The position numbers and the translations under genes were made by a program. This document shows, one piece after another, positions 1 to 11,894 of a DNA stretch of 37,855 nt; positions within the stretch are counted from its first letter, which is position 1, and each line of letters begins with the position of its first letter. Source of the stretch: an uncultured Pseudomonadota bacterium (GTDB lineage Bacteria; Pseudomonadota; Gammaproteobacteria; Methylococcales; Methylomonadaceae); NCBI GenBank assembly GCA_903953455.1, contig CAJBJW010000364.1, forward strand, positions 1 through 37,855, written 5' to 3'. The notes below the pieces were generated by a model that saw only the letters and a list, made by a program, of their open reading frames with translations, did no database searches and was not told where the DNA came from.

Positions 1-1390
1 CATCACGAATCATTTTATCGTCTGGCGGTTCGATAAAAGGAAAATCGGCAATATCACCCAAATTTAACGCGGTCATCTGTAAAATAACGGCGGATAAATT
101 TGTCCGCATGATTTCAGGTTCAGTAAATGGCGGACGCGCTTCGTAATCTTCGCGTGAATACAGCCGAATACAAATCCCTTCGGCAACACGCCCACAACGC
201 CCAGCGCGTTGGTTTGCACTCGATTGCGAAATTCGCTCAATAGGTAATCGTTGAATTTTACTGCGCGGACTATAGCGACTGATTCGCGCATGACCCGTAT
301 CAATCACACCCCGAATATTAGGTACCGTTAATGAGGTTTCCGCGACGTTTGTTGATAATACAATGCGGATTTTGCCGCCTTTGGGTTTAAAAACACGCTC
401 TTGCTCGCTCACACTGAGTTTGGAATACAGTGGCAAAATTTCATATTGATTGGGATGATGTTTTTTAAGTGACTCGGTGGTTTCACGGATTTCATGCTCG
501 CCACTCAAAAAAATCAACATATCACCTCTCAAATCACGAGAAAGCTCATCCACGGCATCTAAAATAGCATGTTGCAAATCATCCGTCGTTTCGTCTTCCT
601 CATCCTCTTTCGCTTCGATAGGACGATATCGCATTTCAACAGGATACGTTCGACCTGAAACTTCAATAATGGGCGCATGGTTAAAATGCGCTGAAAAACG
701 CTGAGTATCAATGGTTGCCGATGTCACAATCAATTTTAAATCGGGGCGTTTAGGCAATAACCATTTCATGTACCCCAGTAGAAAATCGATATTTAAACTA
801 CGTTCGTGCGCTTCATCAATGATAATGGTGTCATACTGACTTAAAAACGGATCATTTTGCGATTCTGCCAGCAAAATACCGTCTGTCATTAATTTAATTA
901 ATGAATCCGCATGCGTTTTATCATTAAAGCGAATTTTATAACCGACGGATTTCCCAATTGACTCACCAAGTTCTTCAGCAATACGATCTGCAACCGTACG
1001 CGCTGCAATTCGACGTGGCTGAGTATGACCAATAAATCCTGCGGCGCCACGCCCTATTTCTAAACAAATTTTAGGTAACTGCGTTGTTTTTCCTGAACCC
1101 GTTTCGCCACACATAATCACGACTTGATTGTTTTTTATCAACTGAGCAATATCATCCTTTTTACCTGTAACAGGTAAATCAGGAAAATTTAATGCAGGGA
1201 AACTTGCACGACGTTTTTCATATTGCGCAGATGATGTGTCAACGCGACGACGCAGCGTATCAAAAGCAGAAAATTCAGCTTTTTTATTGCGACGCAATGC
1301 ATCAAGTTGACGCTTCAATCCATGACGGTCTTTTGCTAAACAGAATGGAAGTTGTTTTGAGAGCTGTGTAATTAAATCGGAGGTTAACAT
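1..1390 (-). CDS. hrpA: ATP-dependent RNA helicase HrpA, N-terminal part (truncated by window start)
   Basis: Manual reverse translation from ATG at 1390 gives [34 protein letters not shown]...[45 protein letters not shown]...[20 protein letters not shown]...LIVTSATID...[21 protein letters not shown]...[13 protein letters not shown] helicase motifs and HrpA-like N-terminus. Missing from the ORF track because it runs off the window. Confidence 0.93.
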   Translation of the reverse strand, partial: MLTSDLITQLSKQLPFCLAKDRHGLKRQLDALRRNKKAEFSAFDTLRRRVDTSSAQYEKRRASFPALNFPDLPVTGKKDDIAQLIKNNQVVIMCGETGSGKTTQLPKICLEIGRGAAGFIGHTQPRRIAARTVADRIAEELGESIGKSVGYKIRFNDKTHADSLIKLMTDGILLAESQNDPFLSQYDTIIIDEAHERSLNIDFLLGYMKWLLPKRPDLKLIVTSATIDTQRFSAHFNHAPIIEVSGRTYPVEMRYRPIEAKEDEEDETTDDLQHAILDAVDELSRDLRGDMLIFLSGEHEIRETTESLKKHHPNQYEILPLYSKLSVSEQERVFKPKGGKIRIVLSTNVAETSLTVPNIRGVIDTGHARISRYSPRSKIQRLPIERISQSSANQRAGRCGRVAEGICIRLYSREDYEARPPFTEPEIMRTNLSAVILQMTALNLGDIADFPFIEPPDDKMIRD

Positions 1391-1469
1391 CAAAAATGCC
1401 GCACAAATAAAAGCGATTATACGTTATCCTTCTTGTAATTTGTGATGTAGCATCATATAAACATCACTT

Positions 1470-2267
1470 TCAATCAGGAGCCTTATCGAGCATTTCAACA
1501 CTTACTGACATATTTAACGCCAATACGGCAGGGCCAAATTGATTAAAAATAGCCACATCCGTGGCGTCACGTCCATACGCCACGCGAACGCGCCCACCCT
1601 TTGGTTTCTTTTGCGTAGGATCAAACGTGTACCATCGTCCACCGACATACGCTTCAAACCACGCGTGAAAATCCATCGGTTCAAGTCCGTGCAGATATCC
1701 CACCACCATCCGCGCTGGAATACAAAGTCCGCGACAAAGTGCAATGCCAAGGTGGGCAAGTTCACGACAAACGCCTTCACGTTGCTGATTCACTTCCACT
1801 GCAGATAGCTGAAAATGTGTAGAATTTGAATTAAAGCGAATGTTTTTCTGTATCCACAATACAATTTCACTGACCTGATCGTAACCCGGTTTTGCGTCAC
1901 CGACAATTTCTCGCGCCAAATCAACAAAACGATCCGATTCGCAGTAGCGTGTAGGCAGTAAATAAGTCAGCACATTGTCAGGCAAATACTCAATATTTTC
2001 AAACGGTGCGCCAGCACATACATCAATATCCTCAGCCGTTAAAATATCTGATGATGTATGAATGGAAAAATCACCTGAAGATGCAATTAAACGCTGACAA
2101 AGATTGCCGTAGTTATCGGTAAACTCAACTACAGGCACACTAGGTTTGACTGTATAAGATTCACGAGAAACCCACTGCTCAACGCCACTACGCGGACGAA
2201 GCATGAGTATAAAAGGCGTTTCAATACTGAGTTCAAAAGTCATAATACAGCCGGTTCTAAGCCACAT
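1470..2267 (-). CDS. Transglutaminase-like (cysteine protease fold) family protein
   Basis: 265 aa; '[32 protein letters not shown]...[21 protein letters not shown]' carries the Cys-His-Asp transglutaminase-like pattern. Start may be the internal Met [11 protein letters not shown] (about 2243). Confidence 0.85.
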   Translation of the reverse strand: MWLRTGCIMTFELSIETPFILMLRPRSGVEQWVSRESYTVKPSVPVVEFTDNYGNLCQRLIASSGDFSIHTSSDILTAEDIDVCAGAPFENIEYLPDNVLTYLLPTRYCESDRFVDLAREIVGDAKPGYDQVSEIVLWIQKNIRFNSNSTHFQLSAVEVNQQREGVCRELAHLGIALCRGLCIPARMVVGYLHGLEPMDFHAWFEAYVGGRWYTFDPTQKKPKGGRVRVAYGRDATDVAIFNQFGPAVLALNMSVSVEMLDKAPD

Positions 2268-2329
2268 TGCATTTTTCCTTTTGTTTGCGAAGTCATTACT
2301 ATCACATGGGATTTAATAAAATCCCGTTT

Positions 2330-3100
2330 TTATTTTTCCATAAGTGTTGTTAAAAGATTTGCAAGTGTTGCAAAATCTTCTGCTCCACGACTTTTTGGGG
2401 CATAATCACGCACCGGTTTCGCACTTCCAAAGGCTTCTGCTAATTTAATATCACTACGAATACCTCCCAAAACGCGCAAGGTACCAAATTGACGTGTCAT
2501 TTGTGAATTTATATCACGATGTTGACGCACATTACCTGCCACCATCATGGGTAAAAAACCTAAGATTTTTAGGGTTGGATTTTGCTCTGATATGATTTTG
2601 AATAAAACACGTACTAATTGACGTACCCCCTCAAAAGAAAGAGGATGTGGAACATACGGAACGAGCACCCAAGTCCCCGCACATAGCGCATTTAAAAGAA
2701 GATTATCTAATGAAGGTGGTGTATCAACAATCACTAAGTCAAATTTTTCAGACACCGCGTCTTGGCTCAACGCTCTCAAAAGTAATTGTTGATCGTGGCC
2801 ACATCTGTCATGCTGAAAAGCCGTATTAGCTGGCAATAATGAAACATTTTTAACACACGTTTGACGTATGCAGTCTAAAATCGACCAGTTGGACTGCGTA
2901 AACATATCGTGAACAGTCGACTCACCTACATTCACCTTCACCCCTAAACCCACCGCGCAATGCCCTTGCGAATCTAAATCGATAAGCAACACTCGCTGAC
3001 CTGAAGCTGCAAACTCACAAGCAAGATTCACCGACACAGTGGTTTTTCCTGCACCACCTTTTCGATTACTAATGACTAAAACGCGCACGCGCTCACTCAT
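2330..3100 (-). CDS. ParA/MinD-family ATPase
   Basis: Deviant Walker A 'RKGGAGKTTVSVNLA', 'VLLIDLDSQGHCAVGLG', 'FDLVIVDTPPSLDNLLLNAL'. Confidence 0.9.
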   Translation of the reverse strand: MSERVRVLVISNRKGGAGKTTVSVNLACEFAASGQRVLLIDLDSQGHCAVGLGVKVNVGESTVHDMFTQSNWSILDCIRQTCVKNVSLLPANTAFQHDRCGHDQQLLLRALSQDAVSEKFDLVIVDTPPSLDNLLLNALCAGTWVLVPYVPHPLSFEGVRQLVRVLFKIISEQNPTLKILGFLPMMVAGNVRQHRDINSQMTRQFGTLRVLGGIRSDIKLAEAFGSAKPVRDYAPKSRGAEDFATLANLLTTLMEK

Positions 3101-3468
3101 AAACTTAATGTTTCTTGAATCACATCTTGTAGTTGCTGATGTGTAAAGGGTTTTTGCAAAATACCTTTCACGCCTAACATTTCAGCTGAATCTAAATTAA
3201 AACCGGCTGTAATTGCCCGTCTACCACCTGAAATAGCAATAATGGGCAATTCAGGATTCGCATTAAGTAATTCCATAATCACCTCTATGCCATCTTTATT
3301 TGGCATTATGATATCGGTAATAATTAAATCCGGTTTAAATTGATGAAAGCTTCTCACACCCTCCTCACCATCTTGTGCCATGAAAACTTGATGACCATCA
3401 CGTGTTAGCATCTTTTTTAATAAATCACGCAATTGTTCTTCATCGTCAATTACTAATATTTTTGCCAT
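3097..3468 (-). CDS. Single-domain response regulator (CheY-like receiver)
   Basis: 'KILVIDDEEQLRDLL', phospho-acceptor context 'PDLIITDIIMPNKDG', 'GILQKPF'; no output domain; overlaps the ParA gene by 4 bp. Confidence 0.92.
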   Translation of the reverse strand: MAKILVIDDEEQLRDLLKKMLTRDGHQVFMAQDGEEGVRSFHQFKPDLIITDIIMPNKDGIEVIMELLNANPELPIIAISGGRRAITAGFNLDSAEMLGVKGILQKPFTHQQLQDVIQETLSL

Positions 3469-3495
3469 AAATAAAACCTTTCAGAAAAAATAAAA

Positions 3496-3609
3496 CTACC
3501 ACATTCTCACATAATGCCACAAATTAGAAAAGCTCAAATTTAGGTGGAGCATATTCAGCACTGCGCGGTGATGACTGAATCTATTCGATGCATTTTCAGC
3601 GAGAGCCAT
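3496..3609 (-). CDS. Possible small protein or leader peptide (37 aa)
   Basis: Manual reading: AAAGGACAATTACT-ATG gives MALAENASNRFSHHRAVLNMLHLNLSFSNLWHYVRMW*. Shine-Dalgarno-like AAAGGA at suitable spacing; ends 27 bp before the response-regulator start. Confidence 0.3.
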   Translation of the reverse strand: MALAENASNRFSHHRAVLNMLHLNLSFSNLWHYVRMW

Positions 3610-3790
3610 AGTAATTGTCCTTTAAAAGTTTAAAATTTATGAGAGATCGGTTTTTTTAATTGGATATGACTAAACTTCTCCCATCAGCCACATTAAAATA
3701 GATTTCAATATTCTTGTTACAGTTTTTAAGGCTACCTATCCATACATTTTCGTTTAGCAAGCAAATCACGGTAAACGTATTGCTTAGAAT

Positions 3791-3800
3791 TTGCTATAAT
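3791..3800 (+). promoter_or_regulatory. Candidate extended -10 promoter element (TTGCTATAAT) upstream of gyrA
   Basis: TGnTATAAT-type extended -10 about 100 bp before the gyrA start; no strong -35 needed. Confidence 0.5.
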
Positions 3801-3902
3801 CCACCCATTATTTATGGTGTAACTTTTAAAGATTATATAAAAACAATTTTTGCACCAAAAATACCACTCATTCATTTTTGCAACACTTAAAAATAGAGAG
3901 CC

Positions 3903-6539
3903 ATGTCAAACTTCGCTAAAGAAATTATTCCCGTTAATCTCGAAGATGAGATGAAGCAGTCCTACCTTGATTACGCGATGAGTGTCATTGTTGGGCGTGC
4001 ACTACCTGATGTGCGTGATGGATTAAAACCCGTACATCGACGCGTGCTTTATGCTATGAGTGAATTAGGAAATGATTGGAATAAATCCTACAAGAAATCC
4101 GCACGCGTTGTCGGGGATGTCATCGGTAAATACCATCCTCATGGTGATACTGCTGTTTACGACACAATGGTTCGTATGGCCCAGCCATTTTCAATGCGGC
4201 ACATGCTAATTGATGGACAAGGCAATTTCGGTAGTGTTGACGGTGATTCTCCTGCTGCGATGCGATACACTGAAGTACGTATGGCTAAAATCGCCCATGA
4301 AATGCTCGCCGATATAGACAAAGAGACCGTCGATTTCACCCCCAACTATGATGAATCCGAGTCTGAACCTGCTGTTCTACCAACGCGTATTCCAACGTTA
4401 CTAATTAATGGATCATCGGGCATTGCTGTTGGAATGGCAACGAATATTCCCCCACACAATCTCAGTGAAGTAATTAGTGCGTGTTTAGCCTTAATTGACG
4501 ACCCTAATCTCACCATTGCCGACTTGATGACACATATTCATGGCCCTGACTTCCCGACAGCTGGTTTTATAAACGGGGCTGCGGGCATTGGCCATGCTTA
4601 CGAAACAGGACGCGGAAAAATTTATTTACGTGCGCGTTGCCACTTTGAACCTATCGGGGATAGCTCACGCGAAGCAATCGTGACAACTGAACTTCCCTAT
4701 CAAGTCAACAAAGCGCGCTTACTTGAAAAAATCGCAGAACTAGTTAAAGAAGGTAAATTAGAAGGGATTTCAGGCCTACGTGACGAATCTGACAAAGATG
4801 GCATGCGCATGGTTGTCGAACTCAAACGTGGTGAAGTAGCTGAAGTAGTTTTAAATAATCTTTATAAACAGACACAATTTCAAACTGTTTTTGGCATGAA
4901 TATGGTTGCACTACTTAACGGTCGCCCCTATTGCTTAAACTTAAAAGAAATTCTGGATGCATTTATCAATCATCGTAGAGAAATTGTTACTCGTAGAACC
5001 GTCTATTTGCTTCGTAAAGCCCGTGAACGCGCTCATATTTTAGAAGGTTTAGCAATTGCACTCGCTAACATCAATGAAATGATTGAATTGATTAAGGCTG
5101 CAAAAACACCTGCTGAAGCTAAAGAAGGTTTATTAGCTACGCTATGGGAAGCCGGTCTTGTTTTATCACTGATTGAACGCACCAATGCCGTTGATTCACG
5201 CCCTGATAATTTAGCGCTTGAATTTGGATTAGCAGGTAATTTTTATCGCTTATCCGAAGCACAAGCACAAGCCATTTTAGAATTGCGTTTGCATCGGTTA
5301 ACTGGCTTAGAACAAGAAAAAATCGTCAACGAATACACACAATTGCTCGAGCAAATTGCATTTTATTTGCATATCCTAGCGGATGATTTACGCTTAATGG
5401 AAGTGATACGTGAAGAGTTAGTCGCCATAAAAGAACAATACAGTGAACCTCGCCGTACTGAAATCATGATAAATCAATCGGATTTAACCAATGAAGATTT
5501 GATTACAGAAGAAGATATGGTAGTCACTGTTTCTTATGAAGGTTATGTCAAAGCGCAACCTTTAAGTGACTATCAAGCCCAGCATCGAGGTGGACGTGGC
5601 AAATCAGCCACAGCGACAAAAGAAGCGGACTTTATCGAGCAACTTATTGTTGCCAATACGCACGACACTATTCTCTGTTTTTCATCAAAAGGTAAAGTTT
5701 ACGCACTGAAAGTTTATCAACTCCCCATTGCAAGTCGCGCATCGCGTGGTAAACCTTTCGTCAATTTACTGCCTTTAGAAGCGAACGAAAAAATTAACGC
5801 ATTTTTAGCGACACGTGATTATGACGAAAATAAATTCGTCTTTATGGCAACTTCTGCAGGCACTGTTAAGAAAACACCGTTAAGTGAATTTGCCTATCAG
5901 CGAACAAGCGGCAAAATCGCCATTGATTTACGCGAAGAAGACACGTTAATTGGCGTGGCCATCACCGATGGCCAGCAAAATATCATGCTCTTTAGCAGCA
6001 ATGGTAAAGCTATTCGCTTTAATGAAGCCGATGTTCGTTCAATGGGGCGAGGTGCTGCCGGTGTACGTGGATTTAGATTAACAGAAGATCAAAAAGTGAT
6101 TTCACTGATTGTTGCTTCAGAAGGCGATGTGCTAACTATTACAGAAAATGGATTTGGTAAACGGACAATTGTTGATAAATTTCGTCATCAAGGACGCGGC
6201 GGTTCAGGTGTTATTGCGATGCAAACCTCGGAGCGAAATGGCGAAGTCATTGGTGCATTACTCGTGAGCGATAACGATGAACTGATGATCATTACCGATG
6301 GTGGCACACTCGTTAGAACGCGAGTAGCCGAAATTTCAGTTGTTGGTCGCAGTGCTCAAGGGGTTCGTGTAATTCGTTTAGATGAAGGTGAAAAAGTGGT
6401 CGGCGTGGATCGTATCGCTGGATTGCCCGATGATGAATTGAACGCTACCGACGATTTTATTAGTGATGATGACAGCGAAAACCCTATTATTCACGACATA
6501 AATGACGATGAAATTATCGACAATTCCCAAGAGGATTAA
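3903..6539 (+). CDS. gyrA: DNA gyrase subunit A
   Basis: 878 aa; '[33 protein letters not shown]', '[24 protein letters not shown]...[21 protein letters not shown]' and GyrA-box '[10 protein letters not shown]' with acidic C-terminal tail. Confidence 0.98.
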   Translation: MSNFAKEIIPVNLEDEMKQSYLDYAMSVIVGRALPDVRDGLKPVHRRVLYAMSELGNDWNKSYKKSARVVGDVIGKYHPHGDTAVYDTMVRMAQPFSMRHMLIDGQGNFGSVDGDSPAAMRYTEVRMAKIAHEMLADIDKETVDFTPNYDESESEPAVLPTRIPTLLINGSSGIAVGMATNIPPHNLSEVISACLALIDDPNLTIADLMTHIHGPDFPTAGFINGAAGIGHAYETGRGKIYLRARCHFEPIGDSSREAIVTTELPYQVNKARLLEKIAELVKEGKLEGISGLRDESDKDGMRMVVELKRGEVAEVVLNNLYKQTQFQTVFGMNMVALLNGRPYCLNLKEILDAFINHRREIVTRRTVYLLRKARERAHILEGLAIALANINEMIELIKAAKTPAEAKEGLLATLWEAGLVLSLIERTNAVDSRPDNLALEFGLAGNFYRLSEAQAQAILELRLHRLTGLEQEKIVNEYTQLLEQIAFYLHILADDLRLMEVIREELVAIKEQYSEPRRTEIMINQSDLTNEDLITEEDMVVTVSYEGYVKAQPLSDYQAQHRGGRGKSATATKEADFIEQLIVANTHDTILCFSSKGKVYALKVYQLPIASRASRGKPFVNLLPLEANEKINAFLATRDYDENKFVFMATSAGTVKKTPLSEFAYQRTSGKIAIDLREEDTLIGVAITDGQQNIMLFSSNGKAIRFNEADVRSMGRGAAGVRGFRLTEDQKVISLIVASEGDVLTITENGFGKRTIVDKFRHQGRGGSGVIAMQTSERNGEVIGALLVSDNDELMIITDGGTLVRTRVAEISVVGRSAQGVRVIRLDEGEKVVGVDRIAGLPDDELNATDDFISDDDSENPIIHDINDDEIIDNSQED

Positions 6540-6544
6540 ACACA

Positions 6545-6967
6545 ATGGAAAACTTCACCCCTTATTCTGCGCTGATTGGCGGCTGTCTAATAGGCTTATC
6601 AGCAGCGTTGTTGTTATTTTTTAATGGCAGAGTTGCAGGTATTTCTGGCATAATTGTTGACAGTTTTAGTGCGGAAATAGAAAATCGTTACTGGCGAGCA
6701 TTTTTCTTAATAGGATTAATGTTCAGTGCTGCCATTGTGAATACTTTTTTCCCCGTTGTACCTGTAACCTATTCTCGTAATATTTTACTGGTCATTGTGT
6801 CGGGTATTTTAGTTGGATATGGCACACGCCTTGGTAATGGATGTACAAGTGGACATGCCGTTTGTGGTTTAGCGCGCTTTTCATTGCGCTCAGCGGTAGC
6901 AACACTTACATTCATGTCAACAGCCATATTGACAACGTATATCATGCGACATGTTTTAGAGTACTAA
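6545..6967 (+). CDS. YeeE/YedE-family membrane protein (sulfur-compound transport family)
   Basis: Multiple hydrophobic segments and 'GTRLGNGCTSGHAVCGLARFSLRS' signature. Confidence 0.88.
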   Translation: MENFTPYSALIGGCLIGLSAALLLFFNGRVAGISGIIVDSFSAEIENRYWRAFFLIGLMFSAAIVNTFFPVVPVTYSRNILLVIVSGILVGYGTRLGNGCTSGHAVCGLARFSLRSAVATLTFMSTAILTTYIMRHVLEY

Positions 6968-6968
6968 A

Positions 6969-7388
6969 ATGACCAAAAATATAGCTGCCTTAATTTGTGG
7001 AATATTATTTGGTATAGGATTAACCATTTCTCAAATGAGTAATCCAGATAAAGTCCTTGCTTTTTTGGATATTACTGGAAACTGGGACTTGAGCTTAATG
7101 CTTGTGATGTTTGGCGCCCTAACCACACTAAGTGTGGCGCAATATTTTATTTTAAAACGCCCAAAACCTGTATGTGATAGTCAGTTTCATTTACCTAAAA
7201 AAGGTAATCTCATTGATACTAGACTTATTTTAGGTGCAGTAATTTTTGGTGTAGGTTGGGGACTTGTCGGGTATTGTCCAGGTTCAGCGCTCGCAGCACT
7301 GAGCGATGGCAAATTTGAACCCTTTATTTTTACCATTGCCTTAGGGATAGGCATGATTTTATTTAGTCGGTTCCATAATAAAAAATAA
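6969..7388 (+). CDS. YeeE/YedE-family partner protein (DUF6691-like)
   Basis: 'GILFGIGLTISQMSNPDKVLAFLDITGNWDLSLMLVM', 'GVGWGLVGYCPGSALAAL'; one bp after the preceding gene. Confidence 0.88.
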   Translation: MTKNIAALICGILFGIGLTISQMSNPDKVLAFLDITGNWDLSLMLVMFGALTTLSVAQYFILKRPKPVCDSQFHLPKKGNLIDTRLILGAVIFGVGWGLVGYCPGSALAALSDGKFEPFIFTIALGIGMILFSRFHNKK

Positions 7389-7426
7389 TGTAATTTAAAT
7401 TACCGCGTACTTGGAGACGTCATACT

Positions 7427-9244
7427 ATGAAAAAACATTTCATGAACATTTTCTTTATTCTTGCCATCAGTAGTGCAAGTTACTTTGTTTTTGAACGAAT
7501 GAACTCTGAACCACCTGTTGATAATTCACTGGCATATTCAGACTTTATTTCGCGTGTTAAAAATAAACAAGTTGACCGTGTTGAAATAATGGGGCAAATG
7601 ATCAAGTTACGTACATCAGATGGCGAAACTTACGAAACATTTAACCCAGGTGATGGTCATCTCATTGACGATTTACTTGCTGCTGATGTACAAATTCGCA
7701 CAAGAGTGCCTACTCAACAATCGATGTTTATGCAAATCTTCATCGCTTGGTTCCCCATGTTCTTATTTATTTTAGTATGGGTCATTTATATGCGTCGTTC
7801 ACAAGGAATGGGCGCAAATGGCTTTGGTAAAAGCAAAGCGAAAATGCTAGAAGAAGATAAATTAACCGTTAAATTTGCAGATGTTGCAGGTTGCGAGGAA
7901 GCAAAAGAAGAAGTATCGGAATTAGTTGATTTTCTAGCTGATCCACAAAAATTCCAAAAACTTGGCGGTCAAATTCCACGCGGTATTTTAATGGTTGGCC
8001 CGCCAGGAACAGGTAAAACACTCATTGCAAAAGCCATTGCAGGTGAAGCAGGTGTTAAATTTTTTAGTATTTCAGGTTCTGACTTTGTTGAAATGTTTGT
8101 AGGTGTTGGTGCATCACGTGTGCGCGATATGTTTGCACAAGCAAAAGAGCATTCACCTTGTATCATTTTCATTGATGAAATTGACGCGGTTGGACGTCAA
8201 CGCGGTGGTGCTGGCATGGGAGGAGGCAACGATGAACGTGAGCAAACTTTAAACCAATTACTCGTCGAAATGGATGGTTTTAACGGAAATGAAGGTGTCA
8301 TTATTATTGCCGCAACTAACCGTGCTGATGTACTTGATAAAGCACTACTTCGTCCAGGTCGCTTTGATCGTCAAGTTAATGTTGGTTTACCTGACGTACG
8401 TGGTCGCGAACAAATCCTCAATGTTCACATTAAAAAAGTACCTGCCGCTTTAGATGTCAAGTTATACGACTTAGCGAGAGGTACACCAGGCTTTTCTGGC
8501 GCGGATTTGGCTAATATTGTCAATGAAGCAGCTCTACTCGCTGCACGCTCCAATAAAAAAGAAGTTACCATGAGTGACCTCGAAAAAGCCAAAGACAAAA
8601 TTCTTATGGGCGCTGAAAAACGCACCATGGTGATGAGTGAAGAAGATAAATTACTCACTGCATATCATGAAGCGGGACATTGTATTGTCGGTCAACTATC
8701 ACCCGAACATGACGCTGTTTATAAAGTCAGCATTATGCCACGTGGTCGCGCCTTAGGTATTACGATGTTCCTGCCTGAACAAGATCAATACAGTGCAAGT
8801 AAACGTAAACTTGAGAGTCAAATTGCGAGCTTATTTGGTGGACGCATTGCGGAATTGATGATTTACGGTGGAGATCGTGTTACAACCGGTGCATCTAACG
8901 ATATCGAAAGAGCGACTGAACTAGCACGTAACATGGTAACTCGATGGGGATTTTCTGAAAAATTAGGTCCTCTAGTTTACGGTGAAGAAAGTGGTCAACC
9001 ATTTATGGGATATGCGGCTAAAGGTGGTAAAAACTCTGAATCTGTAACCCAACAAATAGATGAAGAAATTCGTGGCGTGATTGATTCGAATTACCAACGT
9101 GCTGAGAAAATTTTGCAAGATAACATCAGTATTTTGCATAATATGGCAAAAGCATTAATGAAATGGGAAACCATTGATAAAACACAAATCGATGCGCTAA
9201 TGATGGGCAATGAGCCATTGCCACACCCAGAGTTCCCGCAATAA
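7427..9244 (+). CDS. ftsH: ATP-dependent zinc metalloprotease FtsH
   Basis: 605 aa; '[19 protein letters not shown]', '[21 protein letters not shown]', '[13 protein letters not shown]', zinc motif 'HEAGH'. Confidence 0.97.
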   Translation: MKKHFMNIFFILAISSASYFVFERMNSEPPVDNSLAYSDFISRVKNKQVDRVEIMGQMIKLRTSDGETYETFNPGDGHLIDDLLAADVQIRTRVPTQQSMFMQIFIAWFPMFLFILVWVIYMRRSQGMGANGFGKSKAKMLEEDKLTVKFADVAGCEEAKEEVSELVDFLADPQKFQKLGGQIPRGILMVGPPGTGKTLIAKAIAGEAGVKFFSISGSDFVEMFVGVGASRVRDMFAQAKEHSPCIIFIDEIDAVGRQRGGAGMGGGNDEREQTLNQLLVEMDGFNGNEGVIIIAATNRADVLDKALLRPGRFDRQVNVGLPDVRGREQILNVHIKKVPAALDVKLYDLARGTPGFSGADLANIVNEAALLAARSNKKEVTMSDLEKAKDKILMGAEKRTMVMSEEDKLLTAYHEAGHCIVGQLSPEHDAVYKVSIMPRGRALGITMFLPEQDQYSASKRKLESQIASLFGGRIAELMIYGGDRVTTGASNDIERATELARNMVTRWGFSEKLGPLVYGEESGQPFMGYAAKGGKNSESVTQQIDEEIRGVIDSNYQRAEKILQDNISILHNMAKALMKWETIDKTQIDALMMGNEPLPHPEFPQ

Positions 9245-9255
9245 ATTCTTAAAAT

Positions 9256-9284
9256 ACCGCGAATACTATTTTGGTATTCGCGGT
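9256..9284 (+). terminator. Hairpin after ftsH
   Basis: Perfect 11-bp stem ACCGCGAATAC/GTATTCGCGGT, 7-nt loop, followed by short GTTTATTT. Confidence 0.65.
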
Positions 9285-9305
9285 GTTTATTTCGCTAGAT
9301 CCTCT

Positions 9306-9653
9306 ATGAAAATAACACTCTACCATAATCCTCAATGCAGTAAATCACGTGAAACATTAAAACTTTTGCAAGAAAAAGACGTTGAAGTGATTATTTTTGA
9401 ATATCTAAAAAACCCGCTTACACTTTCTGAATTAGAATCTATTTCACAAAAACTCAATATGCAACCGCGTCAATTTATGCGTACACAAGAAGATGCCTAT
9501 AAAACAGAAAATTTAGCGGATGCGACTTTATCCAATAAGGATCTTTTTCAAGCAATTATCAATCATCCAAGGTTACTTGAACGCCCTATTGCTATTTCGC
9601 AAAACAGCGCAGCAGTTGGTCGTCCACCTGAAAACGTTTTAGCGTTATTGTAA
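9306..9653 (+). CDS. ArsC-family reductase (arsenate reductase/YfgD-like)
   Basis: Start reassigned to ATG 9306: MKITLYHNPQCSKSRETLKLL...'IINHPRLLERPI'. The ORF-track extension upstream crosses the ftsH terminator. Confidence 0.88.
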   Translation: MKITLYHNPQCSKSRETLKLLQEKDVEVIIFEYLKNPLTLSELESISQKLNMQPRQFMRTQEDAYKTENLADATLSNKDLFQAIINHPRLLERPIAISQNSAAVGRPPENVLALL

Positions 9654-10024
9654 TGGTTAAATTAGAAGCAAAATTCTATTATTGGCTAGCACTCAGTGCA
9701 TTTTTAGGATTATTTACGTTACTTATGCTTTGGCATACCATTCTGGCACCTTCAACACGTTTTCCCATTGCCCTACTCCTCATAATTACCGTTACACCGC
9801 TACTAATTCCCCTCAGAGGCATACTTAAGGAAAATAGAAAGAGTTGCGGATGGATGGCCTATATCAGTCTATTTTATATCATTCATGGTGTCACTGAATG
9901 CTATGCAAACGATGCAGAACGCTATTATGCCTCTTTAGAAGTCTTTTTTAGTATACTACTGTTTTTAGGGTCTGCATTTTATGTGCGCACTGTCAGCAAA
10001 ACAATCGAAATACCTCATGCCTGA
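9653..10024 (+). CDS. Small integral membrane protein, DUF2069-like
   Basis: Hydrophobic segments; 'YISLFYIIHGVTECYAN' pattern; position between arsC-like and hda genes. Confidence 0.7.
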   Translation: MVKLEAKFYYWLALSAFLGLFTLLMLWHTILAPSTRFPIALLLIITVTPLLIPLRGILKENRKSCGWMAYISLFYIIHGVTECYANDAERYYASLEVFFSILLFLGSAFYVRTVSKTIEIPHA

Positions 10025-10721
10025 ACAATATCCGCTTCATTTTGAATTTCTAGCAAATCAGACATTTAATGATTTTTTTTCTGGAGAAAATCAACCAATC
10101 ATCGAAAATCTACAACATTGTGTATTAGGAAATGGAGAGAAAAATATTTTTCTTTGGGGAAAGTCCGGGCAAGGAAAAAGCCATCTACTCCAAGCGTGTT
10201 GTCATTTTGCACAACAACATCAAAAACCTTCATTTTATTTTGATTTATCGCGTAATTCCAGACATCAACCAGCCATTCTAAAAGGTATTGATGAATATGA
10301 TGTGGTGTGCCTTGATAATGTAGACACTGTTGTTGGAAATGAAAGCTGGGAACTTGCTATATATGAACTGATGAAATATCAATATCAGAAAGGACACCAA
10401 TTAATTATTTCATCAAGTTATTTGCCAAATCACTTGGAAGTTATCACGAGCAACCTAAAAGAATATTTAAACTGGGGTTTAATTCTACAATTGAAAACCC
10501 TAGTAGATACTAACAACATTGACGCACTCATTTTCAAAGCAGATTCAATGGGATTTGAGATTTCACCGCAGGCAGGTCGATTTTTAGTTATTCAACATCA
10601 AGCTGAACTGCATGATCTGTGGCTTTTACTTGAAAAAATAGACCGGGCATCATTAGCTGCCAAGCGAAAATTAACGGTTCCATTTCTTAAACAATTATTC
10701 AATACCACCAAACTCTATTGA
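10017..10721 (+). CDS. hda: DnaA regulatory inactivator Hda (DnaA-homologous AAA+)
   Basis: Start ATG 10017 gives MPEQYPLHFEFLANQTFNDF...'NIFLWGKSGQGKSHLLQACCHFA'...'DVVCLDNVDTV'. Overlaps the preceding ORF by 8 bp. Confidence 0.88.
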   Translation: MPEQYPLHFEFLANQTFNDFFSGENQPIIENLQHCVLGNGEKNIFLWGKSGQGKSHLLQACCHFAQQHQKPSFYFDLSRNSRHQPAILKGIDEYDVVCLDNVDTVVGNESWELAIYELMKYQYQKGHQLIISSSYLPNHLEVITSNLKEYLNWGLILQLKTLVDTNNIDALIFKADSMGFEISPQAGRFLVIQHQAELHDLWLLLEKIDRASLAAKRKLTVPFLKQLFNTTKLY

Positions 10722-10814
10722 CGTGTAATGGTCAATTAAATTCTTAACAGAACATCTTCTAAGTTCGGACTCTATGCGTTTTTGAGTGAACTCTTCAAAA
10801 AATTTAGCACATAA

Positions 10815-10851
10815 AAAACCCACCCTAGGCTTTAAATCTAGAGTGGGTTTT
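10815..10851. terminator. Bidirectional rho-independent terminator between hda (+) and tal (-)
   Basis: AAAACCCACCCTAG / CTAGAGTGGGTTTT, 14-bp stem with one mismatch, A/T tracts on both sides. Confidence 0.85.
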
Positions 10852-10867
10852 ATTTATTAAACGAAAA

Positions 10868-11854
10868 TTAAGCTTCTAGAGCAGCTAAACGGTTCGCTAA
10901 CAATTCTTCCAAAACAACAAGCGCTTTTGCAAAACCATCAATGCCTTCTGCAAGTTTTTCTGAAGCCATACGGTTTTCAGCATGCATATGCTCAAACGTT
11001 GCATGATCAACACTAATTTTCTCAATTGACGATGCAGCAGCGTTCTCTACTGTCAATTTACGTGGCAATTCACCCTGTGTTTTTTGTAATTCATCAAGTA
11101 ATGAAGGTGCAATTGTCAGTAAATCACTACCTGCTAATTCTGTAATTTCGCCAACGTTACGGAAACTTGCGCCCATAACTTCAGTGTTGTAACCGAATTT
11201 TTTATAATAATTATAAATTTCAGTAACAGATACAACACCCGGATCTTCAGCAGGCGTATATGAATCACGACCTGTATCTTTTTTGTACCAATCTAAAATA
11301 CGACCCACAAAAGGTGAAATTAACGTAATACCATTTTCAGCACACGCAATCGCTTGATGCAAACCAAACAGTAATGTTAAGTTACAGTGAATACCTTCTT
11401 TCTCTAAAACTGCTGCAGCTTGGATACCTTCCCATGTTGCTGCAATTTTAATCAATACACGCTTACGATCAATGCCTGCGGCTTCGTACTGCGCGATTAA
11501 TTCACGTCCTTTGGTAACGGTCGCAGCGGTATCAAAAGATAAACGTGCGTCTACTTCTGTTGAAACGCGACCAGGAATGATTTCTAAAATTTTCAAACCA
11601 AACGAGACGGCTAAACGATCAAACGCCAATGTGACAACATCCGCTGCAGATGCACTTGCACCTAAAGTCCCACGCGCCCCTTTCAATGTATCATCAACAA
11701 TACCTTGATATTGTGGCATTTGAGCAGCTGCTGTGATTAAAGACGGGTTTGTTGTTGCATCACGCGGCGTAAAAGCTTCAATAGCTTGAATATCACCAGT
11801 ATCTGCCACAACTACTGTGACTTCTTTCAATTGCTCAAGTAAAGACTTACTCAT
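10868..11854 (-). CDS. tal: Transaldolase
   Basis: 328 aa; '[23 protein letters not shown]', '[31 protein letters not shown]', '[13 protein letters not shown]'. Confidence 0.97.
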   Translation of the reverse strand: MSKSLLEQLKEVTVVVADTGDIQAIEAFTPRDATTNPSLITAAAQMPQYQGIVDDTLKGARGTLGASASAADVVTLAFDRLAVSFGLKILEIIPGRVSTEVDARLSFDTAATVTKGRELIAQYEAAGIDRKRVLIKIAATWEGIQAAAVLEKEGIHCNLTLLFGLHQAIACAENGITLISPFVGRILDWYKKDTGRDSYTPAEDPGVVSVTEIYNYYKKFGYNTEVMGASFRNVGEITELAGSDLLTIAPSLLDELQKTQGELPRKLTVENAAASSIEKISVDHATFEHMHAENRMASEKLAEGIDGFAKALVVLEELLANRLAALEA

Positions 11855-11894
11855 TGTAAATTACCTATGTTATAAATTAAATAATGAATATAAA

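Noticed and set aside
73-303. ORF-track call of 76 aa near the window start
   Set aside because: Lies within the truncated hrpA coding region, in another frame; hrpA explains the DNA.
1514-1808. Short ORFs on both strands inside the transglutaminase-like gene
   Set aside because: Overlap a well-supported CDS and have no recognisable features; likely shadow ORFs.
6430-6539. Acidic tail of GyrA ([36 protein letters not shown])
   Set aside because: Acidic C-terminal tails are known in proteobacterial GyrA; not unusual.
9210-9305. N-terminal extension of the arsC-family ORF
   Set aside because: It translates through the end of ftsH and a strong hairpin; the conserved start MKITLYHNPQC is at 9306.
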